Assembly (NCBI GenBank): GCA_034436015.1
Contig: DAOTWG010000009.1
Coordinates: 186,001-250,000, forward strand
Direction: 5' to 3'
DNA length: 64,000 nucleotides
From: DAOTVX01 sp034436015
GTDB lineage: Bacteria > Chloroflexota > Anaerolineae > Anaerolineales > Villigracilaceae
Under the pieces are notes generated by a model. It did no database searches. It saw only the letters and a list, made by a program, of their open reading frames with translations, and was not told the DNA's origin. Of the stretch, positions 13,983 through 21,547 are shown in pieces. Numbering within the stretch: position 1 is the stretch's first letter; every line of letters begins with the position of its first letter. Both the position numbers and the translations under genes were made by a program.

Positions 13983-14564
13983 ATGGGCGCCATCGCCATC
14001 GCGCCTCGGCGCTTCGTCCCCGCCCTGCCGGGAGCCCCAAAGCCGGATTGGCCGCGCATCTGGCGCGGCGTGCTCGAAGACCCCCTGCTGCTGGCCCGTC
14101 TGCTGCGCAAGCGCGTCGTCCTGGGCCGAGGCTCCTACGGCGTGGTCTACCGCTTGGCCGGCGCAGCCGTGAAGATCGGCTGCGTCGATGAAGCCGAAGC
14201 GGAACGCCAGGAATGGGTCCACGAGCATTTCCGGCGCGCTCTGCCCGTCTGGGCCTTCAGGGAAGATGTCACCCTGCCCAGGGTCGTCACACGGGAGGTC
14301 TGCCCGATCCACGGCGATGGAGGGCTGGCCGAGCATTGGTCCTGCCACTGCGGCGAGCCGATGGGCGTCCTGGTGATGCCTTTGGCCCGGCCAGCCGATG
14401 AGGCCTGGAGCGACCCGCGTGTATGGGAAACGGTCGAGACCGTGAAGCAGGCCCTGCTCGATCAGTTCGATTTCCCCTGGGATGACGCCCTCCACAATTT
14501 GCTACGCTACCAGAGGCGCATCGTGCTGGCCGATTTCGGTGAGCGAAACGACGAATACTGGTAG
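13983..14564 (+). CDS. Miniature protein-kinase-like protein
   Basis: 193 residues, well short of the roughly 250-300 of a normal kinase domain. A glycine-rich loop GRGSYGVVY (48-56), the Lys of AVKIG (64), a catalytic-loop remnant D-D-A-L-H-N-L-L (167-174) and DFG (184-186) appear in the correct order, and the chain ends only seven residues after DFG. An inserted Cys/His segment (C107, H110, C121, C123) may bind zinc. The HRD aspartate appears displaced, so it could be a phosphotransferase of the small-substrate type or a pseudokinase. Middle gene of a three-gene operon; substrate unknown. Confidence 0.6.
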   Translation: MGAIAIAPRRFVPALPGAPKPDWPRIWRGVLEDPLLLARLLRKRVVLGRGSYGVVYRLAGAAVKIGCVDEAEAERQEWVHEHFRRALPVWAFREDVTLPRVVTREVCPIHGDGGLAEHWSCHCGEPMGVLVMPLARPADEAWSDPRVWETVETVKQALLDQFDFPWDDALHNLLRYQRRIVLADFGERNDEYW

Positions 14565-14571
14565 GCGCTCC

Positions 14572-15084
14572 ATGACTGCCCCAACGGTCCAACTCACCCT
14601 GGACGATCTGCTGGCCGGGAGCAGAGATCCGCTCCCCGGCCAGGTCCCTATTCCGCCCGAGGTCCTCGCCCGGCTCGAACACCTGCACGCCAACGAGCTG
14701 CGCTACCTGCAAGGGCCGATCGTCTACCACCCCGGCGGGTGGGATGCCGGGGAGATCCTGCCCAGGTACATCCCCCTGGCCCGCCTCGACCTGGTCCTGG
14801 CCGGCGAGAAAGACCTGGCCACGCTCGAAGAGGCCCTGGCCTACCTCGCCTCTGCCAGCCTGTGTTTCCCCCTTCACGGCGAACTCGCCGAGGTCCTGTT
14901 GTGGCTGACCCAGACTGTCTGGGAAAAACACAATCTGACCCAGGGAAATCAAACAGTCTGGGGAATGCTTGGCCGGGACGGCCCTTTCACCCTGACCCCC
15001 TACCTCGAACGCGAGGTGCTCGACCCGCTCCGGCGCAAGATCCGCACGGAGGTGATCCGCTCTGCGAAGAAGGCGCCCGGGTAA
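14572..15084 (+). CDS. Hypothetical protein
   Basis: 170 residues starting at ATG 14572, 7 bases after the kinase-like gene. It has a Pro-rich start (LAGSRDPLPGQVPIPPEVLARL), a central helical part and a basic C-terminus (LRRKIRTEVIRSAKKAPG). No motif identifies a family. Operon position beside the kinase-like protein makes it a candidate partner or substrate; this is inference. Confidence 0.55.
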   Translation: MTAPTVQLTLDDLLAGSRDPLPGQVPIPPEVLARLEHLHANELRYLQGPIVYHPGGWDAGEILPRYIPLARLDLVLAGEKDLATLEEALAYLASASLCFPLHGELAEVLLWLTQTVWEKHNLTQGNQTVWGMLGRDGPFTLTPYLEREVLDPLRRKIRTEVIRSAKKAPG

Positions 15085-15089
15085 TCCAC

Positions 15090-15102
15090 CATACGGAGTA
15101 TC
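15090..15102 (+). promoter_or_regulatory. Leader motif copy 9 (CATACGGAGTATC)
   Basis: Shortened copy lacking one G; it precedes the small membrane gene at 15104. Confidence 0.6.
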
Positions 15103-15103
15103 C

Positions 15104-15256
15104 ATGCCACCGGAATTCAAAGCCCTTCCGGCCGCCCTGCTGTACCTGCTCGCCGCAGCGATCGTCCTGATTGCCGGCGCTCTCCTGATCGACTACCTGA
15201 TGCCCGCCATCGAAGTCGTCCCGGACGTCGAGGAGTTCATCGGGATGATGGTATAG
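15104..15256 (+). CDS. Small membrane protein
   Basis: 50 residues with a central hydrophobic helix (ALLYLLAAAIVLIAGALLIDYL) and an acidic C-terminal end (EVVPDVEEFIGMMV). The start is set by leader motif copy 9. A terminator follows at 15,287. Third tiny membrane protein of the array; function unknown. Confidence 0.5.
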   Translation: MPPEFKALPAALLYLLAAAIVLIAGALLIDYLMPAIEVVPDVEEFIGMMV

Positions 15257-15286
15257 CAAACGCTGATTTTCATCACCCGCACCCCT

Positions 15287-15318
15287 GGAGGGAGGCCACC
15301 CGCCTCCCTCCCCTTTTT
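15287..15318 (+). terminator. Rho-independent terminator
   Basis: GGAGGGAGGC, loop CACCC, GCCTCCCTCC, then CCTTTTT. Confidence 0.8.
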
Positions 15319-15323
15319 GCCCC

Positions 15324-15376
15324 CTCCCGCCTGCTCTGGCGCCGGCCAGATCGGACGGGAGGCGGTAAACCGCCTC
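15324..15376 (+). other. Leader unit C: nested hairpin with alternative pairing
   Basis: CTCCCG (15324-15329) pairs with CGGGAG (15356-15361) around CTGGC/GCCAG (15336-15349). The same 3' arm, GAGGCGG (15359-15365), can instead pair with CCGCCTC (15370-15376) across TAAA. The two folds exclude each other. Confidence 0.6.
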
Positions 15377-15384
15377 ACATCAAC

Positions 15385-15398
15385 CATACGGAGGTATG
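15385..15398 (+). promoter_or_regulatory. Leader motif copy 10 (CATACGGAGGTATG)
   Basis: Perfect inverted repeat CATAC-GGAG-GTATG; ribosome binding site for the lipoprotein gene at 15402. Confidence 0.75.
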
Positions 15399-15401
15399 CT
15401 C

Positions 15402-15911
15402 ATGCGCAAACTGGCAACCCTGGTGATCGTCATTCTGCTTGCGCTGGCCGCTTGCGCCCCGCGCAGCGAGGCTGCCATCCCGGCCTGGTCCGAAGAGGAC
15501 TTCAGCCGGCTCACGAACGGACGTGCCCGTGTTCTCGACGACGAGGGATGGATGCTGGGTTTCCTGCCGTCCGCCCAACTGACGGTGGATGGCCAGCCGG
15601 CCGTTCTGGTCGTCGTGGCCTACCAGGCCATCGAAGAGGGACTCGAACCGCACCCGGCGCGTGTGTTTCAACCAGGCTACCAGCCAAAGTTGATCACGAC
15701 TTACGGGAAACTGGTGGATCCCTGGTACATCCAGGCCATCGACTGCTGGCCAGCCAACGCCTGGCCGGAGACCTTCCTGTATGTCACCGAGTGCAGGGAT
15801 CCGGTCCCCGGAGTCCGGGGCGTCCTGCTGCTGTTCTTCACGGATCAGCAGTCGGCAGGGTTGCACTACTGGCTGGAAAGCCTGACCCTGCATTTTTCGA
15901 GCGTCCCCTGA
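15402..15911 (+). CDS. Putative lipoprotein
   Basis: 169 residues. The N-terminus MRKLATLVIVILLALAACAP is a lipoprotein signal with lipobox LAAC, so the mature protein should be anchored by Cys-18. The rest is a globular extracytoplasmic domain (Trp-rich, DDEGWMLGFLPSAQL and LVDPWYIQAIDCWPANAWPE) of no recognised family. I prefer ATG 15402; an in-frame ATG at 15396 lies within the leader motif. Terminator-like hairpin at 15,916. Confidence 0.7.
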   Translation: MRKLATLVIVILLALAACAPRSEAAIPAWSEEDFSRLTNGRARVLDDEGWMLGFLPSAQLTVDGQPAVLVVVAYQAIEEGLEPHPARVFQPGYQPKLITTYGKLVDPWYIQAIDCWPANAWPETFLYVTECRDPVPGVRGVLLLFFTDQQSAGLHYWLESLTLHFSSVP

Positions 15912-15915
15912 TTGC

Positions 15916-15940
15916 AGAGGGAGGCTGACCGCCTCCCTCT
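15916..15940 (+). terminator. Terminator-like hairpin
   Basis: AGAGGGAGGC, loop TGACC, GCCTCCCTCT; the stem is perfect but no T-run follows. Confidence 0.55.
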
Positions 15941-15947
15941 ACCATTG

Positions 15948-16004
15948 CCTTCTCCCCTCTGCCCAGGCTCCCGCCTGGCCGGAAGGGAGGCGGCAAACCG
16001 CCTC
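15948..16004 (+). other. Leader unit D: nested hairpin with alternative pairing
   Basis: CCTTC (15948-15952) and GAAGG (15982-15986) enclose CCAGGC-TCCC-GCCTGG (15963-15978). GAGGCGG (15987-15993) pairs with CCGCCTC (15998-16004) across CAAA. Same layout as units B and C. Confidence 0.6.
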
Positions 16005-16013
16005 ACATTCAAC

Positions 16014-16027
16014 CATACGGAGGTATC
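16014..16027 (+). promoter_or_regulatory. Leader motif copy 11 (CATACGGAGGTATC)
   Basis: Ribosome binding site for the gene at 16031. Confidence 0.7.
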
Positions 16028-16030
16028 CCC

Positions 16031-16534
16031 ATGGAGAACCGCTATTTCGTCATCACCGTATGCTCCAGCGACGAGTACGATGATTTCGTCACCCACGTCG
16101 CCGTGGCGCTGCGGCCCAGCGCGATCGCCCGCCTGATCCTGGTGGATCGGGTCTCCCGGCTCGTGCGCGCCCTGATCGGCTGGCTGTGCTTTTACCAGCT
16201 GGAGGTCTCCTTCCAGGAAACCACCTGGCTGGACTTCAACCCGGTCGACGAGGATTTCCCCGAAGACTGGGACGAAGGCGCAGTGGAAGAGAGGATCGAT
16301 CCCGATCTGATCAACGAACACGGGCTGATCGGCCGTTCCGTGAAGGTCACGGGCGACGGCTGGCTGATCTTCTCCTGCTGCCACAAACACAGCGGGACGG
16401 AGTTCGCCTCGAACGAGGTCGCATTACGCGATCTCGTCCGGGCAATTCGCCTGAGCGACGTCGCCGCCGAATTGCGCCAGCGGTTCGGCAAAAACCACCT
16501 GGCAGGAGGATCGCCATGTGTATCACAGTCCTGA
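16031..16534 (+). CDS. Hypothetical protein
   Basis: 167 residues (MENRYFVITVCSSDEYDDFVTHVAV...). An alpha/beta pattern with an acidic central loop (NPVDEDFPEDWDEGAVEERIDPD) and a Cys-Cys-His segment (SCCHKHSG). Not recognised. It overlaps the next gene by 19 bases, so both are probably co-translated. Confidence 0.55.
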   Translation: MENRYFVITVCSSDEYDDFVTHVAVALRPSAIARLILVDRVSRLVRALIGWLCFYQLEVSFQETTWLDFNPVDEDFPEDWDEGAVEERIDPDLINEHGLIGRSVKVTGDGWLIFSCCHKHSGTEFASNEVALRDLVRAIRLSDVAAELRQRFGKNHLAGGSPCVSQS

Positions 16535-16791
16535 TCGAGGATCACGGCGGCTTCTACATCACGCCGCTCTTCTGGGACTGCGAATGCGAAGAGGGGTACA
16601 TCCACCCCGCCTCGCAGGAGGCCTGCCCGGCCTGCAATACCCGCCGGGAGGACGGTCCGGACGCCCGTCTGGATGAGGTCTTCCGCAACGCCTACACCTT
16701 CGGTCTCCCACCCGCCTTGGTCGACACGGCGGCCGCGGCGGCCGAAGCCGTGGATCCTGCCCTGACCGAAGGGATGATCATCCCCTTCTAG
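16516..16791 (+). CDS. Small zinc-ribbon-like protein
   Basis: 91 residues from ATG 16516 behind GGAGGA. Cysteines at 22, 24, 37 and 40 (DCECEEGYIHPASQEACPACNT) form a probable zinc knuckle, followed by an acidic helical tail ending LTEGMIIPF. Overlaps the previous gene by 19 bases. Family unknown; the zinc ribbon suggests nucleic-acid or protein binding. Confidence 0.55.
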   Translation: MCITVLIEDHGGFYITPLFWDCECEEGYIHPASQEACPACNTRREDGPDARLDEVFRNAYTFGLPPALVDTAAAAAEAVDPALTEGMIIPF

Positions 16792-16796
16792 TAGGT

Positions 16797-17684
16797 ATGC
16801 ACATGCAATCCACCATCACGTCCATCCTCGATTACCCGGAACGCGGCGAAGGCGGCCGCTGGAACTATCGCGGCAACTTCTCCCCCCGGCTGATCGAAGA
16901 CCTGGCCGGCTTCTTCAAGCCGCGCCAGATCGCAGACCCGATGGGCGGCTCCTTCACCACCCAGGCAGTTGCGGACCGTCTCGGTCTGTCCTGCTGGTCG
17001 TCGGACCTTTCCAAGGGGTTCGATATCCGCTCGGATGAAATACCCGTCCTGGCCGACCTGGTGGTGATCCACCCACCCTACTGGGACATCGTGAAGTACA
17101 GCGGGGTCATGTGGGGCCAGGCCCCCGACCCGCCTGATCTGTCCCAGGCTCCCGATTACCCGACCTTACTCGCTCGCCTGAACGAAGCCATCTACGCTGC
17201 CTATCAGGCCGTCCGCCCCGGCGGGCGCCTGGTGGTGGTAGTCGGCGACGTCAAGCGCAAGGGGGTACTCCACCCGATCCAGCGTGACATGCGCTGGTAT
17301 GGGACTGCCGAGTACCACCTGATCAAGACCCAGCACAACACCTGGTCGGGAAGCAGGCAGTATTCGGGGAAGTTCATCCCGATCCTGCACGAACACGTCA
17401 TCGTCACCCGCCGGGAGCACGCCTGGTTCATGGGCGCTCGCACCGGCGAGATCACGACCTTCAACCTGCGGTCGTCAGTCAAGATGACCTGGATGGCCAT
17501 CGTCCTGTCCGCCCTGGCGGACCTGGGCGGCTCGGCCGCCCTGACGGACATCTACGCCGAAGTTGGCCGGCACACCCGCGCCGTCAAGGCCGGGGCTGCC
17601 GGGATCGACTGGCAGGCCATCGTCCGCCAGAAGCTCCAGTTCGCCGCTCGCCAGGTGCGGCGCGGCGTCTGGTCGCTGCCCTGA
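16797..17684 (+). CDS. DNA methyltransferase (N4/N6 amino-methyltransferase type)
   Basis: 295 residues (an ATG at 16803 is an alternative start). The SAM-binding motif appears as ADPMGGSFTT (about 46-55) and the catalytic motif IV as HPPYWD (about 91-96), in a DPPY-class context. QAVRPGGRLVVVVGDVKRKG resembles the usual post-motif-IV helix and strand. After about residue 225 a winged-helix-like C-terminal part (LGGSAALTDIYAEVGRHTRAV) may read DNA sequence. No restriction enzyme is adjacent, so it is probably an orphan methyltransferase protecting or marking the element. Confidence 0.8.
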   Translation: MHMQSTITSILDYPERGEGGRWNYRGNFSPRLIEDLAGFFKPRQIADPMGGSFTTQAVADRLGLSCWSSDLSKGFDIRSDEIPVLADLVVIHPPYWDIVKYSGVMWGQAPDPPDLSQAPDYPTLLARLNEAIYAAYQAVRPGGRLVVVVGDVKRKGVLHPIQRDMRWYGTAEYHLIKTQHNTWSGSRQYSGKFIPILHEHVIVTRREHAWFMGARTGEITTFNLRSSVKMTWMAIVLSALADLGGSAALTDIYAEVGRHTRAVKAGAAGIDWQAIVRQKLQFAARQVRRGVWSLP

Positions 17685-17711
17685 GCCAACACCAGACCAC
17701 CCGTCTGCCCT

Positions 17712-17748
17712 GAGGAGGAGGCCACCCGGCCTCCTCCTCGCTATTTCC
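17712..17748 (+). terminator. Terminator after the methyltransferase gene
   Basis: GAGGAGGAGGCC, loop ACCC, GGCCTCCTCCTC, then GCTATTT. A 12-bp perfect stem. Confidence 0.75.
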
Positions 17749-17754
17749 CAACAC

Positions 17755-17768
17755 CATACGGAGGAATG
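17755..17768 (+). promoter_or_regulatory. Leader motif copy 12 (CATACGGAGGAATG)
   Basis: Ribosome binding site for the SWIM/ATPase gene at 17771. Confidence 0.7.
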
Positions 17769-17770
17769 AC

Positions 17771-18986
17771 ATGGATATGTCCCTGTTCAAATGGCTCGCC
17801 GACAACAACTACGGCGGCTTCACGGTTGAAGTGAAACGCCTGGAGCGGGCCACAGACCTTGCTGCGCCATTGAAGGAGATGCGCATGGCCGGCGGGCCTC
17901 GCATCTGCAGTGTGGACCTGAGGATAAGCAATTACCAGGTCGTATGGATGGCCAGTATGGTCAAATCCCGCAACATCGCTCGCGTCACGCCGTCTTGCAC
18001 CTGCGCCCGACTGGCTGCAGTCGGGCGGTTGGACGGAAAAGCGTCTGTGCAAGCACCAGCTGGCCCTGGCGCTGGTCACCGACATCCCGACTGCCATAAA
18101 GCCCCTGAAACCCGAAGCGCACGTTGATCGGGAGAAAACCGCGAGCGATGCCAACACGGAGCCTGACCCCCCGGCCTCGAAGGCCTCCCATAAGCCGTTC
18201 CACGTCAAGATCGCTGAGGCCATCGACCAGGCCATCGGCGGGATTGCCGCCCAGGTCCGCGAGATCCTGGACCAGGGCTACGTTCCCCTGCTGGTTGGCC
18301 CGACGGGCAGCGGCAAGACCTCAGCCGTCCGCCGGGTGGCGCAGTCCCTGAACTGCCGCCTGGTGGAACACGCCGGCGCCGACTCGTACACCGACTCAGA
18401 CCTGGTGGGCGTGATGATGCCCTCCGGCCTGCGGATGCCGGGTCCGGTCGCCCAGGCGCTCGGCCATGCCCGTGAGATGTGCGAACCCGTCCTGCTCTTC
18501 CTGGATGAGTTCACCCGTTACCACATGCGGGCGCAGGAATCGCTCATGCGGTTGCTGCTGCCCATCGGCGCCGACGTCGCCAAGACGCTCGGCGTGGAAC
18601 ACGACGGCGCGATCCGCGCCACCTCCGCCCCCTTCTGGGGCGACGAATGGGCGCCGGCGGACCTGCTCCATACCGCCCTGGCCTGTAACCCCTGGGGTAC
18701 GCCCCTCGACCCGGCCCTGGTGCGCCGCACCGTGCCGGTCATGGTCGGCTTTGCCGACGAGGTGGCTGCCCTGTTCGACGCCAACCTGGCTGCCGCAATC
18801 CGCATCTCTTGGACCGGGACGCAGGACGGGACCCTCCCCCTGCCCCTGGAATACGGAGAACTGGCGCGGGCAGCCGCTCCCGGCGACGTTCTAATCCTAG
18901 ACCGCTACCGCTCGCGGCTGGCAGTCCTGGACCCGGCGGCAGCGACCGCCTTCGACGCCCTCCTGAAGGGCGCGTGGGTGACCTGA
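17771..18986 (+). pseudogene. SWIM zinc-finger/MoxR-type AAA ATPase gene with a 1-base frameshift
   Basis: The first 78 codons (MDMSLFKWLADNNYGG...) lead into a SWIM finger whose C-x-C is intact (PSCTC, 17990-18004). The frame then jumps: PDWLQSGGWTEKRLCKH, holding the second C-x-H, lies in the other frame from 18006. Removing one G at 18005 joins them. The continuing frame reaches Walker A GPTGSGKT (18297-18320), Walker B VLLFLDEF, a sensor-1-like ALACNPWGT and ends at 18986. MoxR ATPases remodel VWA partners, and the next gene encodes one with TGATG overlap. The domain order SWIM then AAA is unusual. If the frameshift is an assembly error, this is a functional gene. Confidence 0.7.
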
Positions 18987-20518
18987 TGGCCGCCAGCGTA
19001 ATCGACGAAACCTGGGCCAGTCTGCAGAAGCAGCTGGATCTGGTCTCCCGTCTGCTTATGGGAGACCTCTTCCTGGCCTATCGCCCGCGCCTGATCCTGC
19101 AAGAGGCCGAAACGGCTTCCACGGACGGGCAGAGGGTCGTAATGATGCCGCGCCGCTTCCTCGACGTATCACTGGAGGACGGCCGGCCGGAGATCTTCCT
19201 GGGCCTGCTGGCCCACGAAGTCGGTCACTGGCTCCAGCCCATCAAGGAGATCCGGGCCGCCGAAAAAGAGACCGGCCTGGCGCACGGGTTCGTGAACATC
19301 ATCCTCGACGTCCACTGCGAACACAACGCCGGCCAGATCTTCCCTTTGTTCAAAGGTCCCCTGCAGGCTTTACGGAACCTGGTAGGAAAACGGATGGTTC
19401 AAGAATATCGCCAGGGATTTCGCAAAGCAAATGACTTCGTTTCTGCGGCTTCGGCAGCCCTGCTGTTCAGCCGTTATTGCCTGGAGACCAAGGCCTCGTA
19501 CTGTGCGGCCCTGATCGGGTCGGGCCAACTGCTTCCCAACCCCAAAGCCGCCTACGACGCCGATCGTCTTCAAAGACTGCTCTGGGCCGTCAGTGGATTC
19601 GTCGGCACGTTTTCCGGCGAACTCCCCGATCGCCTGCGCCTCCTGGCAGCGGAATACCCCGAACTGTGCTGCCAGGCCTCGGATCTCCGCTTCACGGACC
19701 CACTGGGATGGGGCGGCGACGACGATGTGATCCCCGGCGCCGTTCAGTTGAATGTCCCCGATCGGGACAAGGTAGAACCCTGTGGGATACGGCAGGTCTC
19801 GTCTTATGGTTCGCAACCGCCAACCCCCGAGGTTCTGGCGCTCAGCCGCCGGCTGAAGAGCCGCTGGATGGCTCCTTCCGGCGTCCATAGCTTCATGGCG
19901 CCCGGTCGTCTCGACCGGATGGCCGCCCTGCGGAACCAGCCCGTGCCGTACTCCATGAAAGCATATCGGCCCGCCCGGCTGAAGGAGGACGGCCTGCGCC
20001 GGATCCTGCTGGCGGTGGATTGGTCCGGCAGCATGTCGGCGGAGGACGGGAGGCCCTGGGAGGCAGCCCTGACCGCTGCTCGCGCCATCACCCTGGCCAT
20101 CCAGGCAGATGGCGGCGACGTCCGCAGCCTGCTGTTTGCCGGGGAAGCCTGGCATACCGCAGGCTACGATGCCCAGTCTCTCCTCTTCGCCCGGTCGTTC
20201 GGTGGTCATTTGACCCTGGAGAAAGCCCAGGGATCAGAAACCCGCTTCGGCTGGCTGCCGGAAGTCTGGCAGCGATTCCCGGAGCACCAGGTGCTCGTCC
20301 TCACGGATGGCGCGGGCTGCCTGCCCGCCTGTATCCCAGTGACGTGCCGAACGAGGACGTCGGTTCTCCTGATCGGACTGGAACAGTACAAGTCCGACGG
20401 GCAAAAACAGATCCTGGAGATCGCTGACGCGATCGCCGGGAAGGTTGTCGAGGTGCAATCCCTCGATGACCTGGCCGGGGTCTGGGCTACCCTGATCCCG
20501 CGCCGGCAAGTCGCATGA
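18986..20518 (+). CDS. VWA-domain protein with zinc-metallopeptidase-like motif, partner of the ATPase
   Basis: 510 residues from ATG 18986, overlapping the ATPase stop (TGATG). The N-terminal half carries LAHEVGHWLQP (about residue 76), an HExxH zinc site, and NIILDVHCEHNAGQ, as in VWA-like metallopeptidases of the COG3864 type. The C-terminal part (about 340-500) is a von Willebrand A domain with the MIDAS signature D-W-S-G-S-M-S. MoxR plus VWA pairs act as chaperone or metal-insertion machines, and some serve in conflict systems. Here the pair closes the element's gene array. Substrate unknown. Confidence 0.75.
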   Translation: MAASVIDETWASLQKQLDLVSRLLMGDLFLAYRPRLILQEAETASTDGQRVVMMPRRFLDVSLEDGRPEIFLGLLAHEVGHWLQPIKEIRAAEKETGLAHGFVNIILDVHCEHNAGQIFPLFKGPLQALRNLVGKRMVQEYRQGFRKANDFVSAASAALLFSRYCLETKASYCAALIGSGQLLPNPKAAYDADRLQRLLWAVSGFVGTFSGELPDRLRLLAAEYPELCCQASDLRFTDPLGWGGDDDVIPGAVQLNVPDRDKVEPCGIRQVSSYGSQPPTPEVLALSRRLKSRWMAPSGVHSFMAPGRLDRMAALRNQPVPYSMKAYRPARLKEDGLRRILLAVDWSGSMSAEDGRPWEAALTAARAITLAIQADGGDVRSLLFAGEAWHTAGYDAQSLLFARSFGGHLTLEKAQGSETRFGWLPEVWQRFPEHQVLVLTDGAGCLPACIPVTCRTRTSVLLIGLEQYKSDGQKQILEIADAIAGKVVEVQSLDDLAGVWATLIPRRQVA

Positions 20519-20520
20519 CT

Positions 20521-20552
20521 AAACGGGAGGCTGACCGCCTCCCGTTTTTTGT
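20521..20552 (+). terminator. Rho-independent terminator at the end of the array
   Basis: AAACGGGAGGC, loop TGACC, GCCTCCCGTTT followed by TTTG and TTTT. Last hairpin of the family. Confidence 0.85.
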
Positions 20553-20603
20553 TTTAAACAACTCCCTGGATAATTGTCAAAATAGACACCAAGGAGGAAT
20601 GAA

Positions 20604-21512
20604 ATGCAATTCACGGATGCCTTTTCTCTCTACCTCAAGTCTCTCAAGAGAGGACAGCGATCAATATACACCATTGCGAATTATAGGCTCCGCCTGACCA
20701 ACCTGGAAAATTTTCTGGGCAAGGAGACAAAAATCGGGGATATTTCTATTCACGATCTGCGCTCTTGGATAGATAACTGCCTGGAACGCTGCCCTAGCCC
20801 ACACACGATCTGGTCGATGGTAGTGACTGTCCGAGCGTTCTTCAACTGGTGCGTAAGGGAGGAGTTGCTCGCCCATTCACCGGCAGATCGACTAGAAAGG
20901 CCGAAGCTTCCGGAGCGATTGCCAAAGTCCCTCAACGATCAGGAAATCCATGCTTTAGTGAAGGCAGCCGGGAGCAGCAATCATCCCGAACGTGACGTCG
21001 CCCTAACCTGCTTTTTTTTTTTGGAAACGGGAGCTCGTCGTGGGGCCGTTTCTTCCCTCACCGCACCGAATCTGTTCATCGAGGATGGGTATGCCACAGC
21101 AATAACAAAAGGCGATAAGGAGATTCTTTTGTTTTTCGGAGAGGTCACGAGATCCGCCCTGGAGCGGTGGCTGACCATTCGCGATCCAATACAATTCCAT
21201 CCAACGGTCAACCCGGAAAGCGTCTTCGGCCTTCACGCAGATGGTATCCGCTTGTTGTTTCAGCGTTTGCGCGAACGAGCAAAGATTCAGCGCCCTGTCT
21301 CACCGCATATCCTCCGACACACAAGTGCAACGCTGAGAGTAGAGCAGGGGATAGACGCAAGCAGCCTCCAACAGATCATGGGGTGGTCCGATATTCGCAT
21401 GGCCGAAGTGTACACTCGCTTGGCACGTAAACGGTTGAGACGACGAGCACTAAGTACTTCACCGCTTGACAAAGCCATATCGCTAGAATTGGAGAGAAGT
21501 GGCTCACATTGA
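20604..21512 (+). CDS. Site-specific tyrosine recombinase (element integrase)
   Basis: 302 residues, preceded by AAGGAGG. SAM-like N-terminal domain (1-95), then the catalytic domain with Arg (GARRGAVSSL), Lys (TKGDKE), H-x-x-R (HILRHTSA), Trp in place of the second His (MGWSDIRMAE) and the nucleophile in VYTRL. The stop codon falls at the start of the tRNA 3' fragment, the classic position of an integrase next to its attachment site, so this is the enzyme that inserted the element. Coding style is less GC-rich than the preceding array. The nearest family is XerC/D-like phage integrases. Confidence 0.9.
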   Translation: MQFTDAFSLYLKSLKRGQRSIYTIANYRLRLTNLENFLGKETKIGDISIHDLRSWIDNCLERCPSPHTIWSMVVTVRAFFNWCVREELLAHSPADRLERPKLPERLPKSLNDQEIHALVKAAGSSNHPERDVALTCFFFLETGARRGAVSSLTAPNLFIEDGYATAITKGDKEILLFFGEVTRSALERWLTIRDPIQFHPTVNPESVFGLHADGIRLLFQRLRERAKIQRPVSPHILRHTSATLRVEQGIDASSLQQIMGWSDIRMAEVYTRLARKRLRRRALSTSPLDKAISLELERSGSH

Positions 21513-21547
21513 TGAGGTCGGGGGTTCGAGCCCCTCCGCGCCCACCA
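21511..21547 (+). other. tRNA 3' fragment: attachment site at the right end of the element
   Basis: Variable loop AGGTC, T-stem GGGGG, loop TTCGAGC, stem CCCTC, acceptor 3' strand CGCGCCC, discriminator A and CCA fit a tRNA 3' third exactly. The bases before it belong to the integrase gene and cannot form an anticodon arm, so this is a displaced 3' end. An intact tRNA starting with GGGCGCG should lie left of the window. The isoacceptor cannot be told from this piece. Confidence 0.8.

Noticed and set aside
6600..20560. CRISPR array suggested by the recurring short repeats near a Cas4-like gene
   Set aside because: The repeats are spaced by whole genes, not by uniform spacers, and each precedes a start codon.
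1..21510. TGA read as Trp throughout the element
   Set aside because: Many genes in the element end in TGA with tight TGATG or ATGA overlaps to the next start, so TGA works as a stop; only two isolated codons are odd.
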